From Forficula auricularia (taxonomy: Eukaryota > Arthropoda > Insecta > Dermaptera > Forficulidae): a stretch of 64,000 nucleotides of DNA. Every line of letters begins with the position of its first letter. The first letter of the stretch is position 1. Below, one piece after another: positions 33,753 through 45,426 of this stretch. The stretch lies in NCBI GenBank assembly GCA_024734495.1, contig JALMQS010000841.1:2728662-2792661 (forward strand), in the 5' to 3' direction. The notes below the pieces were generated by a model. The model was not told where the DNA came from and ran no database searches. It worked only from the letters and a program-made list of their open reading frames with translations. A program made the position numbers and the translations under genes.

Positions 33753-34124
33753 CAGTGGCGTAATTATAGGGGTGGCAAGTCGGCAAAATGCGACGGGCCC
33801 CGGCCCGACAGGGCCGTGAGCACAGGGAGGATCCTAACATTTATTTTTACAAATTTTTTAGTTTTGTCTTTAATTAATTTAATGCATACACAAGTTAAAC
33901 AAAAAAAAATGTATCAAAATTTCCCAATGCATTTGTTGGAAAAGATATCACCCAAGCAGTACCAAGCTTACCCTAGATGGGCCCTGTATCAAAATTTGTC
34001 GGAGGGCCCCTCTACCCGACTTTGCTTACAGACATCGGGGCACCTGCAGCTCTTTATATTGGGTGGGAGAGGGCCCCATCCGATTAATTTGCCACAGGCC
34101 CTTAACGATGTAGTTACGCCACTG
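33753..34124. mobile_element. hAT-type MITE (CAGTGGCGTAA ends)
   Basis: CAGTGGCGTAATTATAGGGG and the inverted TAGTTACGCCACTG are flanked by CTGAAGAC (33745-33752) and TTGAAGAC (34125-34132), an 8-bp duplication with one change. The open frames crossing it on both strands are fortuitous. Confidence 0.9.
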
Positions 34125-34600
34125 TTGAAGACGTTAATTCTTCCTTCTTCCTCAGAAAAATAAATTCGCATATTCGAAACTGAAGAAACACTATAAACAA
34201 GAATAACTAAACTAAGTAAAATATAACTAATAATATTTTTATTATTTTAATTTATCAGGGCCAGTGTGTCAATAATATAAAACATATCCTCATTAACTAT
34301 AACTTTTTTTTAACTTAATGATGCTAATATTTATACATATATAGTTAAAATGATAAAAAAAGAATTGTATATTGAAAAATGATAATAATTAGAAACCTTA
34401 TGACTTATATGTACTTTGAATTGTGCATTTTGCATTAATAATTTATCCATTTAAAAATTCAAAGTACTGTCCTTGATCTCTTTGAAGAGGATAACGTCAT
34501 ATATTATTTAATTTGCGAAACTACTCTTTTCTAAATTTATTGAAAAAACAATTTTTATGTTTTTCTTAAAAATTAAGGACACAGTTCATATTCACTAGAC
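34125..34600. other. AT-rich DNA, nothing recognised
   Basis: No exon or element seen. Confidence 0.35.
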
Positions 34601-34965
34601 CAGCGGTCGGCAATCTTTTAGATATTGGGGACCACTATGGCATAATTTTTTTAATGTATGAATTATTTACGAGCTTTGAATATGATATATTTATTTACAT
34701 ATTAATAATTTTAGTTGCATTTATTTGACGATAACACAAAAAGAGTAATAAATAATAGTAATATATTCAAAATTTGAAACACTAAACCACCTTTATTTAA
34801 ACTATTATGGAATAGCTATTTGTTAAAATTTAGAAACAATAGACAGTGAAACCTTACAAATAAAGATTTAAATCTTTAAGTGCGACATTTGTTGCTTAAA
34901 TAATAACTGAATTTCTTTGCGGACCATTAAAATTACGCCACGGATCCCTGGTTGCCGACAGCTGC
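34601..34965. mobile_element. hAT-type MITE (CAGCGGTCGGCAA ends)
   Basis: CAGCGGTCGGCAATCTTTTA and the inverted GGTTGCCGACAGCTG are flanked by CACTAGAC (34593-34600) and CACTAGAA (34966-34973). The interior at 34770-34850 repeats sequence found at 32510-32600, so another repeat landed inside. Confidence 0.85.
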
Positions 34966-35269
34966 ACTAGAAAACAGCGTTTTTAACCGGGATTCACCTG
35001 AATACAGAGGAGACAAATCGCTAGGGGTTCAGCGGGAATTAAATGGTATTAAAATTTAGTTCATCAATTAATTTCAACTTGATTTATTGTGTTTTTGAAT
35101 GTGTAATGTTTTATGTAAATGAGTGTAAGTGCCAGATTATATCAAGCTAAATCCTTTACGAATAATTTGAGATAGAGCAGATTTCAAAAACCAATTTTCT
35201 GAAATCAGATTAATTAATTTCTATTATATGTTTAATATTAGATATTGCATTTTATTGCTTGGCTAGATG

Positions 35270-35400
35270 ATGAGAAGAGAATCAGAACAAGCGATTAGAT
35301 TATTAGGAAATTCGACCATCAGAGAAAGCTGACTCATCGTAAAAGCTTCTTCTCATTTTTCCTTTCCTATGCATGTGTTCCGATGAAATAAAGTTAATAA
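35270..35400 (+). pseudogene. decayed non-LTR retrotransposon RT C-terminal relic
   Basis: The readings ESEQAIRLLGNSTIRES and, after breaks, HRKSFFSFFLSYACVP and DE align with the same conserved C-terminal signature as the relic at 28175-28330. Heavily mutated; the identification rests on that comparison. Confidence 0.45.
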
Positions 35401-36414
35401 TTTCCCAAAGCAATTTTTGTGCTTAGTATGAGATTCAGGGATTCAGATAAACTGAAAAAGTGTCAAACCGAACCATTCTTCAATACGTTTATCCCCATGA
35501 CTTTTAGAGAATGTAAATCTCTCCTTGTCGCCCTCTTTCCCGAATTCTTTCAATTTTCACTCATTCAAGAGCCAGATATACAAACACTTTCTTCTCTACT
35601 GGCTCCTTTCACTGAACATGCTCTTTTTTCGCAAATACGAGGGCTTATCATGATTTATTGATTTTCTGCATCTTCTTTCCGAGTTATTTCTGATTGCACG
35701 CCTTCTTTCTTCCATATAATTAAAAAAGAAAATAATAGGGACAAGTGCTAGTCAGGCTCCCGATTACCCAAGGATTTTTTTAACTAATACATATTCCCAG
35801 GAGTGTATGGAGAAATTATTTATTTTAGGGGGGGGGGGGAGGCTGCTATAATACCAGAAATTATTATATTATATGTATTATTTTTGAAATGTATATCATA
35901 CCTACCTATTAAAATTTATCATAAATTTACAATCAAATCGAAAATATATAGTGTGTAGATTGAAAAATTTCGGTGGGACTGCAGCCCCCATCAGCATTAT
36001 ATTTTTGATGATGATTATTACGGTGAGACTATTTGAGAAAAGTTGATGTAGAGAACTTTTGTATCGTTATGACAATATACTTGGGCCCACACAAGGGCCA
36101 GCTAGTAGGAGTCAACTGGAAGAAAATGTTTAATTTAATTTTATAAAAGAGCCCCCCCCCAATTTTGGGCCCAATAGCAAATAATCATATTTCCTTTTAA
36201 ATTAAGGGACCCTTCTCTTGGGTAAATAGCTTTCTATATAGTATTTTTTTTTGAAAATTTGATAATTTTAATAATTTTTGAACCCCCTTTAGGTCTCTGG
36301 CAATTTGAGATTGTGTCATTTCCTTAAGATGGCTTAAGATTCATTTCTTAAAAATCGATAAAAGCGTCTAGGATTTATATTGATACATCATTTTTTGAAC
36401 CCCCCATTTCGGTC
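35401..36414. other. intergenic DNA, nothing certain
   Basis: A 240-base open stretch at 35419-35661 has better base balance than its surroundings, but I recognise no protein. G- and C-runs lie at 35826-35840 and 36151-36160. Confidence 0.35.
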
Positions 36415-36422
36415 CTCTAGAG

Positions 36423-36640
36423 CAGTGTTTCTTTGAAGTCGCGGCCCCTTGGAACCCAAGTCAATATCTCACGGCCCCCTTATTTTTTTTTTTTACATTC
36501 AGATTGGTTAAAAAACTATTTATAAAAATTTACTTATTTAACAATAATAATTTATTTGTTACATTTTCGACTCTTGGCCACCCCCTTGCGGGCATTCCAT
36601 GGCCCCATGAGGAGGCCGCGGTCCACTTTAAGAATGATTG
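36423..36640. mobile_element. hAT-type MITE (CAGTGTTTCTTTGAAG ends)
   Basis: CAGTGTTTCTTTGAAGTCGC and the inverted CTTTAAGAATGATTG lie between CTCTAGAG (36415-36422) and CTCTAGTC (36641-36648), six of eight bases equal. GCGGCCCC and CCGCGGTCC inside the ends are as in the copy at 32743. Confidence 0.75.
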
Positions 36641-36739
36641 CTCTAGTCCTAGATGGATGATTCGGATAGATAATTGATCTCCTGAGTCGTATGTGGCGCC
36701 AAACAAAATATGCAATTGTTTAGGAATCCCGTCTCTAGT

Positions 36740-37016
36740 GATGAAATAAGAAGTCGGATCCAACTAGCCAAAAGCGCAATGTCCCGATTCACAAAGATAT
36801 GGAAGGACAGACACATCTCAAACAACACAAATATAAGATTAGTCCAATCCCTAATTTTTTCTATCTTTCTGTATGGAGCGGAGACGTGGACTATTCTGCA
36901 AGTAACCGGGACCGGGTGCGCGCCTTCGAGATATGGTGTTGTCGGAGGGTTCTTAAAATTTTTTGGACGGCTGGTCCTACAAATATTTCGATCATAAGTG
37001 AGCTGGGAATACGAGG
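36740..37016 (+). pseudogene. RTE-like non-LTR retrotransposon ORF2 fragment, frameshifted
   Basis: The first frame reads EIRSRIQLAKSAMSRFTKIW, then IRLVQSLIFSIFLYGAETWT, the common YGAETW region downstream of the RT palm. After a frameshift near 36900 the sequence reads DRVRAFEIWCCRRVLKI and NISIISELGI. This is the segment that normally precedes the C-terminal part seen at 19431-19611, so both probably come from one element family. No function remains. Confidence 0.75.
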
Positions 37017-37469
37017 TGTGTGTGGATGGCAAAAAAAAAATCATAAAATCAAAATTTATAAAATATTTCATCTGTTTCTCTGGATTATTATTTATTTTTT
37101 ATTTTTAAATTCATAATAAAATATAATATAAATTGAAACAAAGAAATGTTCTATAATAAATAGCCGTTTTCAAATTTGAATTCTCAGCCGGTAATTCGCG
37201 GCTCGGGAAATTTCTAGTTTCTGTATCAAATAGTCTTAACGCTTTAGTTTAGTTGTGCATTGAAGAGTGAATTTGGCGAAACATTGAGTTGAACAAGATT
37301 ATTAATTTTCTTTTTTTTAAGGGTGCATCGACTGGATTATTAATTATTTTCTTTTCGAGAAAGCCCATTGCAAAAATCAATAGAATTATAAGATAACGTT
37401 CGTTTAAATATATGCATAAGAATTTAAACTATGTTTAATTTGTAATTTACTTACTTATTTACTAATCGC
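37017..37469. other. AT-rich DNA, nothing recognised
   Basis: No exon. An A-run at 37032-37040 follows the retroelement fragment. Confidence 0.35.
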
Positions 37470-37637
37470 CGAGGGGTGAACAGCGACCTAAAATCGTGTA
37501 CACCTCTACTTCCACTTCCACTTTCATTTCCAAGTAGAAGACAATAGATGACAATAGATTATCTAATGAATTTCAAAGTAATTCCAAATAATTCTAAAGA
37601 CGGTGTACATCTAATTCCAATCGCGGTTCACCCCTCG
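37470..37637. mobile_element. hAT-type MITE (CGAGGGGTGAACC family)
   Basis: CGAGGGGTGAACAGCGACC and GCGGTTCACCCCTCG are flanked by CTAATCGC (37462-37469) and CTTATCGC (37638-37645), one change in eight. The interior shares GTAGAAGACAATAGAT with the copy at 10938. Confidence 0.85.
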
Positions 37638-37645
37638 CTTATCGC

Positions 37646-38110
37646 GAACCCGCTACGTCTCTCAACGCTTCTCCGCACCCAGTCTCAATCTTTCTCGATC
37701 CCGACTATCTTCCTCGTTTAGGTTTCTGGATCGCATAGCCTCGTTCAAGTCGATATTTAACCTTATAAGTTCTGATAAGATCTCTTGCTGTTTATTGCGT
37801 AGGATTTGAATGTTCCAGATTCCAATATTCCTTGTCAATTTTCTTTGCCTGTGTCGTCGTAGGTTAAATCCGTCAGTGTTCCGAGGCTGTCTACTGGGTT
37901 TTTTTTGCAGGGAAAGTTTTTATGTGTGTGAGGAGCTGGCCCACAGCACAACCCCCATCCTTGGAGGACCGGTTTATCTCTATTAGTCTGGCTCCTCATA
38001 TTTGGCCTGTCCGGCATGGGTGGCCCTACCAGGAACATAAGTTCCCGCCGACATAGCCCCAAAACTCACTGAAGCACACAAGCCCCCCCCCCCCCCAGGA
38101 CAAGGTTGAG
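37646..38110. repeat. GC-richer retroelement-derived fragment
   Basis: Markedly richer in GC than its neighbours. Phrases such as CATGGGTGGCCCTACCAGGA, CATAAGTTCCCGCC and CACTGAAGCACACAAGCC resemble untranslated sequence of non-LTR retrotransposons common in arthropods. I recall this pattern but cannot verify it here. It ends in a C-run and a G-run (38086-38098 and 38118-38128). Confidence 0.45.
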
Positions 38111-38724
38111 ACAAATGGGGGGGGGGGGGTTGTTATTTAAATATCTCAATATATCGATTTCATTTGAATGAGTAAATTTATTTTAAATCATGAGCGGCAA
38201 TTTTTCGTGTAGGTAACTAAAGGAGGGAAATTTGTAATTCCGTCCCTAGCTATCATTGAGTTAGGAAGTGTTAATTAAAACAAGTCTATACTTATATTAC
38301 TTGTATCTGCTTAAGACCATCGTTAATGGCAAATAAATAAATAAATAATAGAATCATCGATTCTACAATATATGTTGGGAGTTGGGTAATGGAACAAAGT
38401 TGAGATTATGATTTAAAAAGGGTTTCCAAAGTGAAGAGAAAGTTTATTAGTCAATTGAGATTCTTTTTAGCATTTATAATAAATTAAATTGCTATATTTT
38501 TCTTTCCAAAATTATTCAATAGTTTTTATTAAAACAAATATTTTGAAATTAATTAAAAAAATAAATAAATAAAATGAATCTCTTGATTTATAATTATAAC
38601 AACATTACTAACCTGTACTGACTATAAAAACAAAATTGACATGTTTAATATATTTCAAAACTTCACACTTTTTATATAATAAAATTTATTTATAGTGTTA
38701 TATTTAATCGACATATACAGAAAT
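38111..38724. other. upstream region of MTERF3, AT-rich
   Basis: No coding exon. ATATACAG lies just before the MTERF3 start codon (38720) and could be a splice acceptor for an untranslated first exon, or coincidence. The transcription start is not visible. A short AAAT repeat is at 38333-38346. Confidence 0.35.
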
Positions 38725-41700
38725 ATGAATAACAAAATACATCTCGCTTTTAAATTGAGAAATTTATTCAAAATACCTAAATTATACAGTTCTACTGTAA
38801 ATAATTTACCTATTGTGGAAAATGTTTTAGACAAAAGCCCCAATCAAGAGAAAATTGAATCTATAAATAATATTCTTGAACCTTGTAAAGAAGATCTATC
38901 CAACATTACTCCAGCTCTTGCTCCTAGTTTTAATTTTGCACCTTATTTAAATAATTCGCCAACTTTACAACAAATTGCAAAACTAGGCGTTGATTTAAGT
39001 AGATTAGAAAAACGTACTAATGCTCGTGAAATCATTCTAAGATTAGATTTTGAAAAAGATGTTAAAAAATATATAAGGTAAGCATTAAGCATTTTCAATG
39101 GTTCAATGTAAAGATTGGTGTATCTGAAGAATTAGGGCAGATGGCCTGGACAATATCTAAAAAATTATATAGAATTTATAAAGTAAATCTTCAATTAATT
39201 GTTAAATTGAAAGTGTTGTTCAGTTCGGTTTGGTTAGATCCAGTTGGGTCGGTTCTTCGGATAGGTTACGCCCGGTTTCGACCGATTTTGGCATACCCTG
39301 TCTAACTAATCGGAGAACCTGATATAACCAAACCGATCTAATATGATTTGTAGTGAATCTATTTTTTATCTAATCAAACATTATTTGAAAAAAAAACGAA
39401 CTCACTGAACTCTCTATTGGCTAATCATAAGTTTCCTGTAAAAGATATTAATTTGCCGATGGTAATAGATTCAAATTTACAAAAAATCATAAGTTGGTGT
39501 CATCTATTCAATCCGATGGAATGGAATATTTTTAATTATATTCGCATCCTGCAGGTGAGCCAGGTGGCCCGGATTGCTGTTACTGGCACTCGGGTTCGAT
39601 TCCCGAGGGGGTGAAAAACAACCCCTCTGACATACAGTGGTACCTTGAGATACGAATTTAATTCGTTCTGTGATCATCGTCGTATGTCAAAAAAATCGTA
39701 TCTCAAAGCAATTTTTCCCATTTAAAATAATGTAATATATATTAATGCGTTCTAGCGATATGAAACTAACCCAAAACACAGTTAAATTACAAATAATATA
39801 CACAATTTGTATATAGATAAACGAGTAATAATACACATAATGTTTATTAATGTATTAATAACACACAATGTTTATTAATCATCACTTTAACGTCAGGCCT
39901 TTTTGGCCTCACTTTCCTGACTTTCACTGCGTGAGACCTTCATAAGGTAACGATCAAGAGAGGTCTGTTTCTGCCTTCTTTTAAAATGTTACGAAAGAAT
40001 GTGAGACACCTATCATCAAATAAGGCACATCGCAAATTCGTATCTCAAATTTTTCGTTGTATGTCGAGGTATAAATTTTAGAATATTTCATGTTGTATCT
40101 CAAAACATTCGTATGTTAGGACATTCGTATCTCAAGGTACCACTGTATAATTAAAAATATTCCATTCCATCGGATTGAATAGATGACACCAACTTATGAT
40201 TTCTTCGCATAAGTTTCCTGTATTTGATTCGATCGCGAATCGAAGGCAGGTGATTTTTGTCAAATATTAAGTGAAAATAATATCCAAATTTATATATTTT
40301 TAACTTGAAATAATGAAGTTAAATAAATTTATAATTTTCTCATTAATATATGAATCAGCAATAGTCTCGCGATATATATCTTGTTTAAAAAGCGCGATCA
40401 AAAACAATTCTCGTTAATATGTTAATTATTCTTTGATATATTAATGAGAAAATTATAAATTTATTTAACTTCATTATTTCAAGTTAGAAATATATAAATT
40501 CGGATATTATTTTTACTTAATATTTGACAAAAATCACCTGCATTCGATTCGCGATCGAATCAAATACATGATTAATTAATAGCAAACACCTAACACATGT
40601 TAACAGATCGGGCGCGCTGGACTCTGAGATTGAATATATAACATCTCAGATTTCAAATCCATTTGATGATCCATATCAGTGTTTGATATAAAAAGCGTCA
40701 TGCCGTCTAATCGCGAAATGATGCTGGATTATAGCTAAATGGATCACATCTTTTTCATTCTCTCTTGGTCCAGACTTAAGATTTCAGCAGACTCCAATAG
40801 TCTCAACCAGCAGTAGTCTCGCGATATATATCATGTTTGAAAAGCGCGATCAAAAACAATTCCCTATTGGCTACTGCCCTAATTCTCTAGGTGATCCAAA
40901 AAAATTTAAATTAAAAACAAATAAAAAATGATTAATGATATTTATTTTAGTTTTCTTCATGATAATGGAGTTCCTGCAGATTCTTTGGGATTATATTTTA
41001 CAAAAAATCCTTTTATATTTAGAGAAAGCATTGAAGATCTTTGTGTGAGAATAAATTATTTAGAGTCAAAGAAATTTACACCAGAAATGATTGGAACAGT
41101 AATTTTAAAAAATCCTTATTGGTTGAATGTTAGGTATGTAAAAAATTTGTAAATTATAAAATTAATATTATTTTTAATCACTTTTTTAATAGTTCCATAA
41201 CAAAGTAAATTGTATAAATCAGCGATTGATAAATTGTGGTCCCCAGACTCTCTGGGGGTTCTTGAGCGTAGTCAGGGGTCCGCAATTCAAACTAAATTTA
41301 TTTAACTTGATAATGAAAAATACTACACTCACGAGCAAAGAAATGGAATCACTCTCTTTTCATTAATTCAATGATATTTTGTATGTTTCTTTGTAATTTA
41401 TTAGAAATTTAAATATTTTTTCTACAAGTTTCATTTTTCAGCATTTAATGGGCCCTCTACACTATGGCCCAACGTGAGCTAAACATGTTGACCATGTTGG
41501 GCACCAATAAAAAGTGTTAATTTGACGGTGCCTCCACACAGTGGTCCAAGAGTTGGGCCAATGTCTATGGCCTTGTGGAAACGGCACCTAGACCCTGCGC
41601 ACTTTCGTGGCCCTCTTTGATATATCGAAAAAACCGCTCCGAAGGCCAACCATCGCCAACGTCAACCAATGACCAATACAAGCTAACCCCCCTCTACACA

Positions 41701-44700
41701 TTGGCGTTGGCTTGAATTGGCCCAAGTTGGATCATAGTGTAAAGGAGGCATAAAATAAATGTAGAATGATAACCTAATGAAAATATATTATATTATTATT
41801 ATTATATTTGAGAATGAAAATTACATTTAATACTCGCAAGGGAGGTGATTCCATTTATTTGCTCGGGAGTGTAGTATAATAATCACTTAATGGTTAGGGC
41901 TTCGGGAAAAATGCACATTATATCGAAGGGGTCGTTGAAATCACAAAGTTCAGGAAGTATAAAACATTGTTCGTCGGCCCCCTTTGGCACTCGCTTAATT
42001 TTTTTAAAATATTAATTACAACAGCTAGAAATAAAATCAAAACACAAATGTGTATAATTTATTTTGTCAAAGTCTATAAAAACAATCAAAGTGATTTTTA
42101 CACTATATGGTATGTATTTCTAGTTTTGAGAAAAGTGGCCAACTTTTTATTTCACCGTCATTTAAAAAAATAAATATTTCAGAAAAATGGTCCAAAAACT
42201 TTAACAAATAATGTATTTTACTATAAAAAATATATATTCATTATTCATTTATCTTTTTTTTTTGTTTCATGATAAACTATTTTTTTGCTGGCCAACTTTT
42301 TGTTACCTTAACTGTTGAATGTCCAACTATAAATTTACCTTGAAAAAATAAATGGTGGCCTTCGCCCGACCGATATTCTAGAACATGGGTCCCAAACTTT
42401 TTAAGGGATAGGGCCACATCTGAACATTGAAAACTATGGGCTGGCCGGATATAACATACACTCACCGGCACAATTAACCGCCCACCTTAGTTTTATTAAA
42501 TATTTTACAATTAAACAAATGTTCACTTAATTTATTTATTACATTCAATTTCTAGGATCATAAAAGATTAAAAAAACATAATTTAAACAAGAATACACAT
42601 GTTATTAAAATGTTAAATTCAATAAATAAATTTGAAAAATTAAGTGCTGATGTAAAAATGGCTTTCATGTAAAAATTACATTTTTTTAATTTCATGTTTT
42701 TTTTTAAATAAAAATAAATATTCTTATTTAAATTATGATTTTTTTAATCTTTTATGATCCTAAAAATTGAATGTAATAAATAAATTAAGTAAACATTTGT
42801 TTAATTGTAAAATATTTAATAAAACTTAGGTTAGTGGTTAATTGTGCCGCTGAGTGTATTATACGGAAATTATATTAATAATAAGCTATTATATGGCATT
42901 AATATTTAATAAAGTGAATATTTGTGAATTAATTATGTAGTAGTAGTAGGCCGGATGGAAAAGTTTCAAGGGGCGGATTTTGCATGCGGCCGTAGTTTGG
43001 GGACCCCTCTTTTATCTATTAATTATTTGCTTTGAAACAGATCGATTAGGTCATTTCTTTTCGAAGGCGGCTAGCTCAGGAACGAATGGTCATTTCATGT
43101 TAAACCAAAATTCTAGTTAAGAATTTCATTATGATATAAACTTGATAAATTGATTTATTTTACAGTACTAATGCTCTAGATTATCGATTAGGATATTTTC
43201 AAAAGAAATTCGATCTCTCTGGTCCAGAAATTAGATTAATGGTTTGTTCATATCCAAAAATAGTTACAACAGCTCAACGAAAATTCGAGGTAACTTTATT
43301 AAAATCTTTTATTACTAGAAAAAAAATTCCATAAATTAAATATAATGTTCAGAAAATAATTTATATCAAAACAATTGTTTCAGGCTAATAACTTTGTTAT
43401 CACTGAAGAAATGGGCTTCAATGAAAATGAAATCAAATTGCTTTTAATAAAAAGACCTAAATTATGGGTTATTCGTGAGTATAAATATTTTAAAATATAT
43501 AAATATCTATAGTAATGGTTTGAGAAGTTTCATTCGGGTGGATTCGTGTTACCTTATTCTTTAAATTAAAGAAATTGACAAATACTACCATACAAACCAA
43601 GGAATGTTGGTTTGAAGTGAAACAAACTCAATATATTTCCTGCTATTCGTCTATCTTAGATTGTTTACATTAGATGAGCAAATAGCCCATATTAATCTTC
43701 GGCTAAAGGAGAGACACGGATTCGAATCCCGTCGGGTGCTCAATTCATTTTTTCTTTTCAAAAAATAATAAAATAATTTTCTAAATATATAGAATTAACA
43801 TAAGAAATTATTCATTACATTATTTAACATTCGCCGCTCAAATTGCTTTAAGGTAGTTGTTTCGCGACAATACTAGCAAAAAGTTAATACTAGAGTATAT
43901 AGAACAGACAATAAGGATTCATAATTCATAAGCCCAAAACTTTTTGCTGTTTATGTACCGATTCTAGCCAATCCCGTGCTCGTTTGACAAATCTGGCACC
44001 ATTGTAAGAGATTAGATTGAATATTTTTATATTAAAATGACCGATAAAATACATTTTAAATTTCTATAAAAATCGTTTTGTTATTTTTTAACAAATGTAA
44101 TCAACGCCTACGTTACACCTTATGAAAATTATAATTTTGAAAAAATCTAGCGCATGCGCGCTTTACACATCTCTCGCTGGTTAAATAAATGCGCTGTTGC
44201 AACATTGTTTTTAGTGTAAATTTTTTTTACACATTTTTCATTATTTATTCATTATTATCTCAGAAACTGTGTTGTAACTATGAATCAAAATTGTCTAAAA
44301 ATATGTATTAGTTATTGTTTAATGTTGGTTTAGTTTTTTATAAAAAATTTAATTATAATTAAATATGTATGTAAATTTTCCGATATCCCGTATAGTGCAA
44401 TATATGAGTCTGAAAAACTCTATCTTTGGAATTTAATATCTCTGGAACTATATTGTTCATCAATTTCGTTTTGCCACCAATCGATGCAGAAATATTTAAA
44501 TAATAATCTCTCTAAATTTCAAAAAAAAATCCTAAGAAAACCCATTTGGCGGAACAACTACATTAAGAAAAAATTAAAACGTTAATTTGTCTAAGCCCAT
44601 ATTAAGTTTTTCAAACCATATGTTAATTTTTTAACTTCTAAACACCACAAACCTTTAATCCTTTTAATTGACAAATGTTTCCATTCAAACCAACACTTCA

Positions 44701-45366
44701 TCTCTTTATTTAATCCTCTAAAATTCACTAAAAAAAAGCCCGAAATATCTGAAATAAACGTGATTTAAACTAACGTTATCTTATAGCAACCAATCTCTTG
44801 ATTTAGGAACAAATTTTATCTAGAAATGGATATTTAAATTAAAATTTAAATTGAAAATTACTATAAACATGATTTTAGAATATTTTTCTCAAGTTTTTAT
44901 GAATGTGTAAACATGAAATAAAATTTGTATGAATTCTTTTAATCAAATTAATTTATTTATTCATAAATAAATCATAGATTTCATTATAAAAATTATTAAA
45001 ATACAAAATCGTATAGGAATCATTAACAAAAACATTACACAATTATACATATTATTTAATATATAAATATATTGTTAATATTTTTAAGGAAAACAACAAC
45101 TGCTTGCTCGCTTCGATTACCTCCATAATACTATCGGATTAAGTCATCAACAAATATTAGATCATCCCCAAGGATTGGCGAATCGTCTTTTTCGAACCCG
45201 AGATAGACATGAATTTCTTGTACATCTATGCAGAGCCCAATATGATCCAAAAAAGGAAGGATATATCTCACTCGATCGTCTTGTGACTGGTTCTGATCAA
45301 GACTTTGCAATAAATGTTGCTAAATCTTCAGAATATAATTATATGGACTTTTTAAGAAAGAAATAA
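38725..45366 (+). CDS. MTERF3: mitochondrial transcription termination factor 3, five coding exons
   Basis: MTERF3 acts in the mitochondrial matrix; in animals it represses mtDNA transcription initiation and supports mitoribosome assembly. Coding exons are 38725-39077, 40951-41133, 43166-43289, 43384-43474 and 45089-45366 (1029 nt, 342 aa), all with GT-AG introns and kept frame. The N-terminus MNNKIHLAFKLRNLF is basic and amphipathic, as for a matrix-targeting peptide. The helical mTERF repeats begin near residue 85 (LQQIAKLGVDLSRLEKR) and include NGVPADSLGLYFTKNPFIF, FDLSGPEIRLMVCSYPKIV and MGFNENEIKLLLIKRPKLW. The C-terminal RLFRTRDRHEFLVHLCRAQY and GYISLDRLV match the MTERF3 signature, separating it from other MTERF paralogues. 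Start choice: first ATG in frame with a targeting sequence. Introns hold MITEs and a family F palindrome. AATAAA signals lie at 45362 and 45385. Confidence 0.92.
39405..40205. repeat. family A hairpin repeat split by a pogo-like MITE
   Basis: Left arm 39405-39634 and right arm 40148-40205 are inverted copies (ATAAGTTGGTGTCATCTATT and its complement). The left part contains a tRNA-like stretch: GGTGAGCCAGGTGGCCC, then CTCGGGTTCGATTCCCGAG as a perfect T-arm hairpin. It lies in MTERF3 intron 1. Confidence 0.6.
39635..40145. mobile_element. pogo/Tigger-like MITE
   Basis: CAGTGGTACCTTGAGATACG at the left and the inverted CGTATCTCAAGGTACCACTG at the right are perfect 20-bp terminal repeats, flanked by TA on both sides (39633-39634, 40146-40147). 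About 511 bp, no transposase. It sits inside the family A repeat, so it is the younger of the two. Confidence 0.85.
40212..40872. repeat. palindromic ~445-bp family (family F), diverged copy
   Basis: A forward partial unit (40212-40410) is followed by an inverted, longer unit (40410-40872). Shared markers are TTTGATTCGATCGCGAATC, AATATTAAGTGAAAATAATA and GATCACATCTTTTTC with CTCTCTTGGTCCAGACTTAA. The inverted unit contains CAGATTTCAAATCC, similar to a tRNA box B. It lies in MTERF3 intron 1, directly before exon 2. Confidence 0.6.
41336..41871. mobile_element. mariner-type MITE with a second MITE inside
   Basis: CACTCACGAGCAAAGAAATG and the inverted ATTTATTTGCTCGGGAGTG are flanked by TA. The middle is interrupted at 41450-41749 by another inverted-repeat element. 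No transposase. Lies in MTERF3 intron 2. Confidence 0.7.
41450..41749. mobile_element. inverted-repeat MITE (GGGCCCTCTACACTATGG ends)
   Basis: GGGCCCTCTACACTATGGCC at the left is matched by the inverted GGATCATAGTGTAAAGGAGGC at the right. A further internal CCCCTCTACACATTGGCG suggests another copy of the end. Ends starting GGGCC suggest PIF/Harbinger, but a TAA duplication is not clear. Confidence 0.6.
42385..43009. mobile_element. hAT-like MITE carrying a nested mariner MITE
   Basis: CATGGGTCCCAAACTTTTTA and the inverted TAGTTTGGGGACCCCTC are hAT-like ends with GGGCCACATCTG and GCGGCCG inside. No matching octamer was found at the flanks, so the copy is old or its borders are off by some bases. 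The inner element at 42459-42856 entered later. Confidence 0.6.
42459..42856. mobile_element. mariner-type palindromic MITE
   Basis: CACTCACCGGCACAATTAAC and the inverted GTTAATTGTGCCGCTGAGTG are flanked by TA. The arms are complementary for most of their length (for example AACAAATGTTCACTTAATTT and its complement), so the element folds into one long hairpin. Confidence 0.8.
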
Positions 45367-45426
45367 AGTGCAGTGCAGTAGAATAATAAATATTTTATTT
45401 TATAAATAAATAATTTTTTTTTTCTT
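45367..45426. terminator. overlapping convergent 3' ends of MTERF3 and ERGIC3
   Basis: Only 60 bp separate the two stop codons. AATAAA for MTERF3 is at 45385-45390. TTTATT (AATAAA on the minus strand) for ERGIC3 is at 45394-45399. Both transcripts must therefore run into the other gene's last exon or stop within this short AT-rich stretch. Confidence 0.7.

Noticed and set aside
33657..34163. 168-codon plus-strand frame
   Set aside because: It runs straight through a hAT MITE with clear ends and an 8-bp duplication; composition is MITE-like.
36530..37071. Minus-strand frames of 77 and 140 codons
   Set aside because: They overlap a hAT MITE and the antisense of the RTE fragment; no domain.
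43683..43745. tRNA-like sequence with GGATTCGAATCC and a GAGCA/TGCTC end pairing
   Set aside because: The anticodon arm is missing (only ~10 bases between D-arm-like and T-arm-like parts) and the stems mismatch. At best a SINE or tRNA relic.
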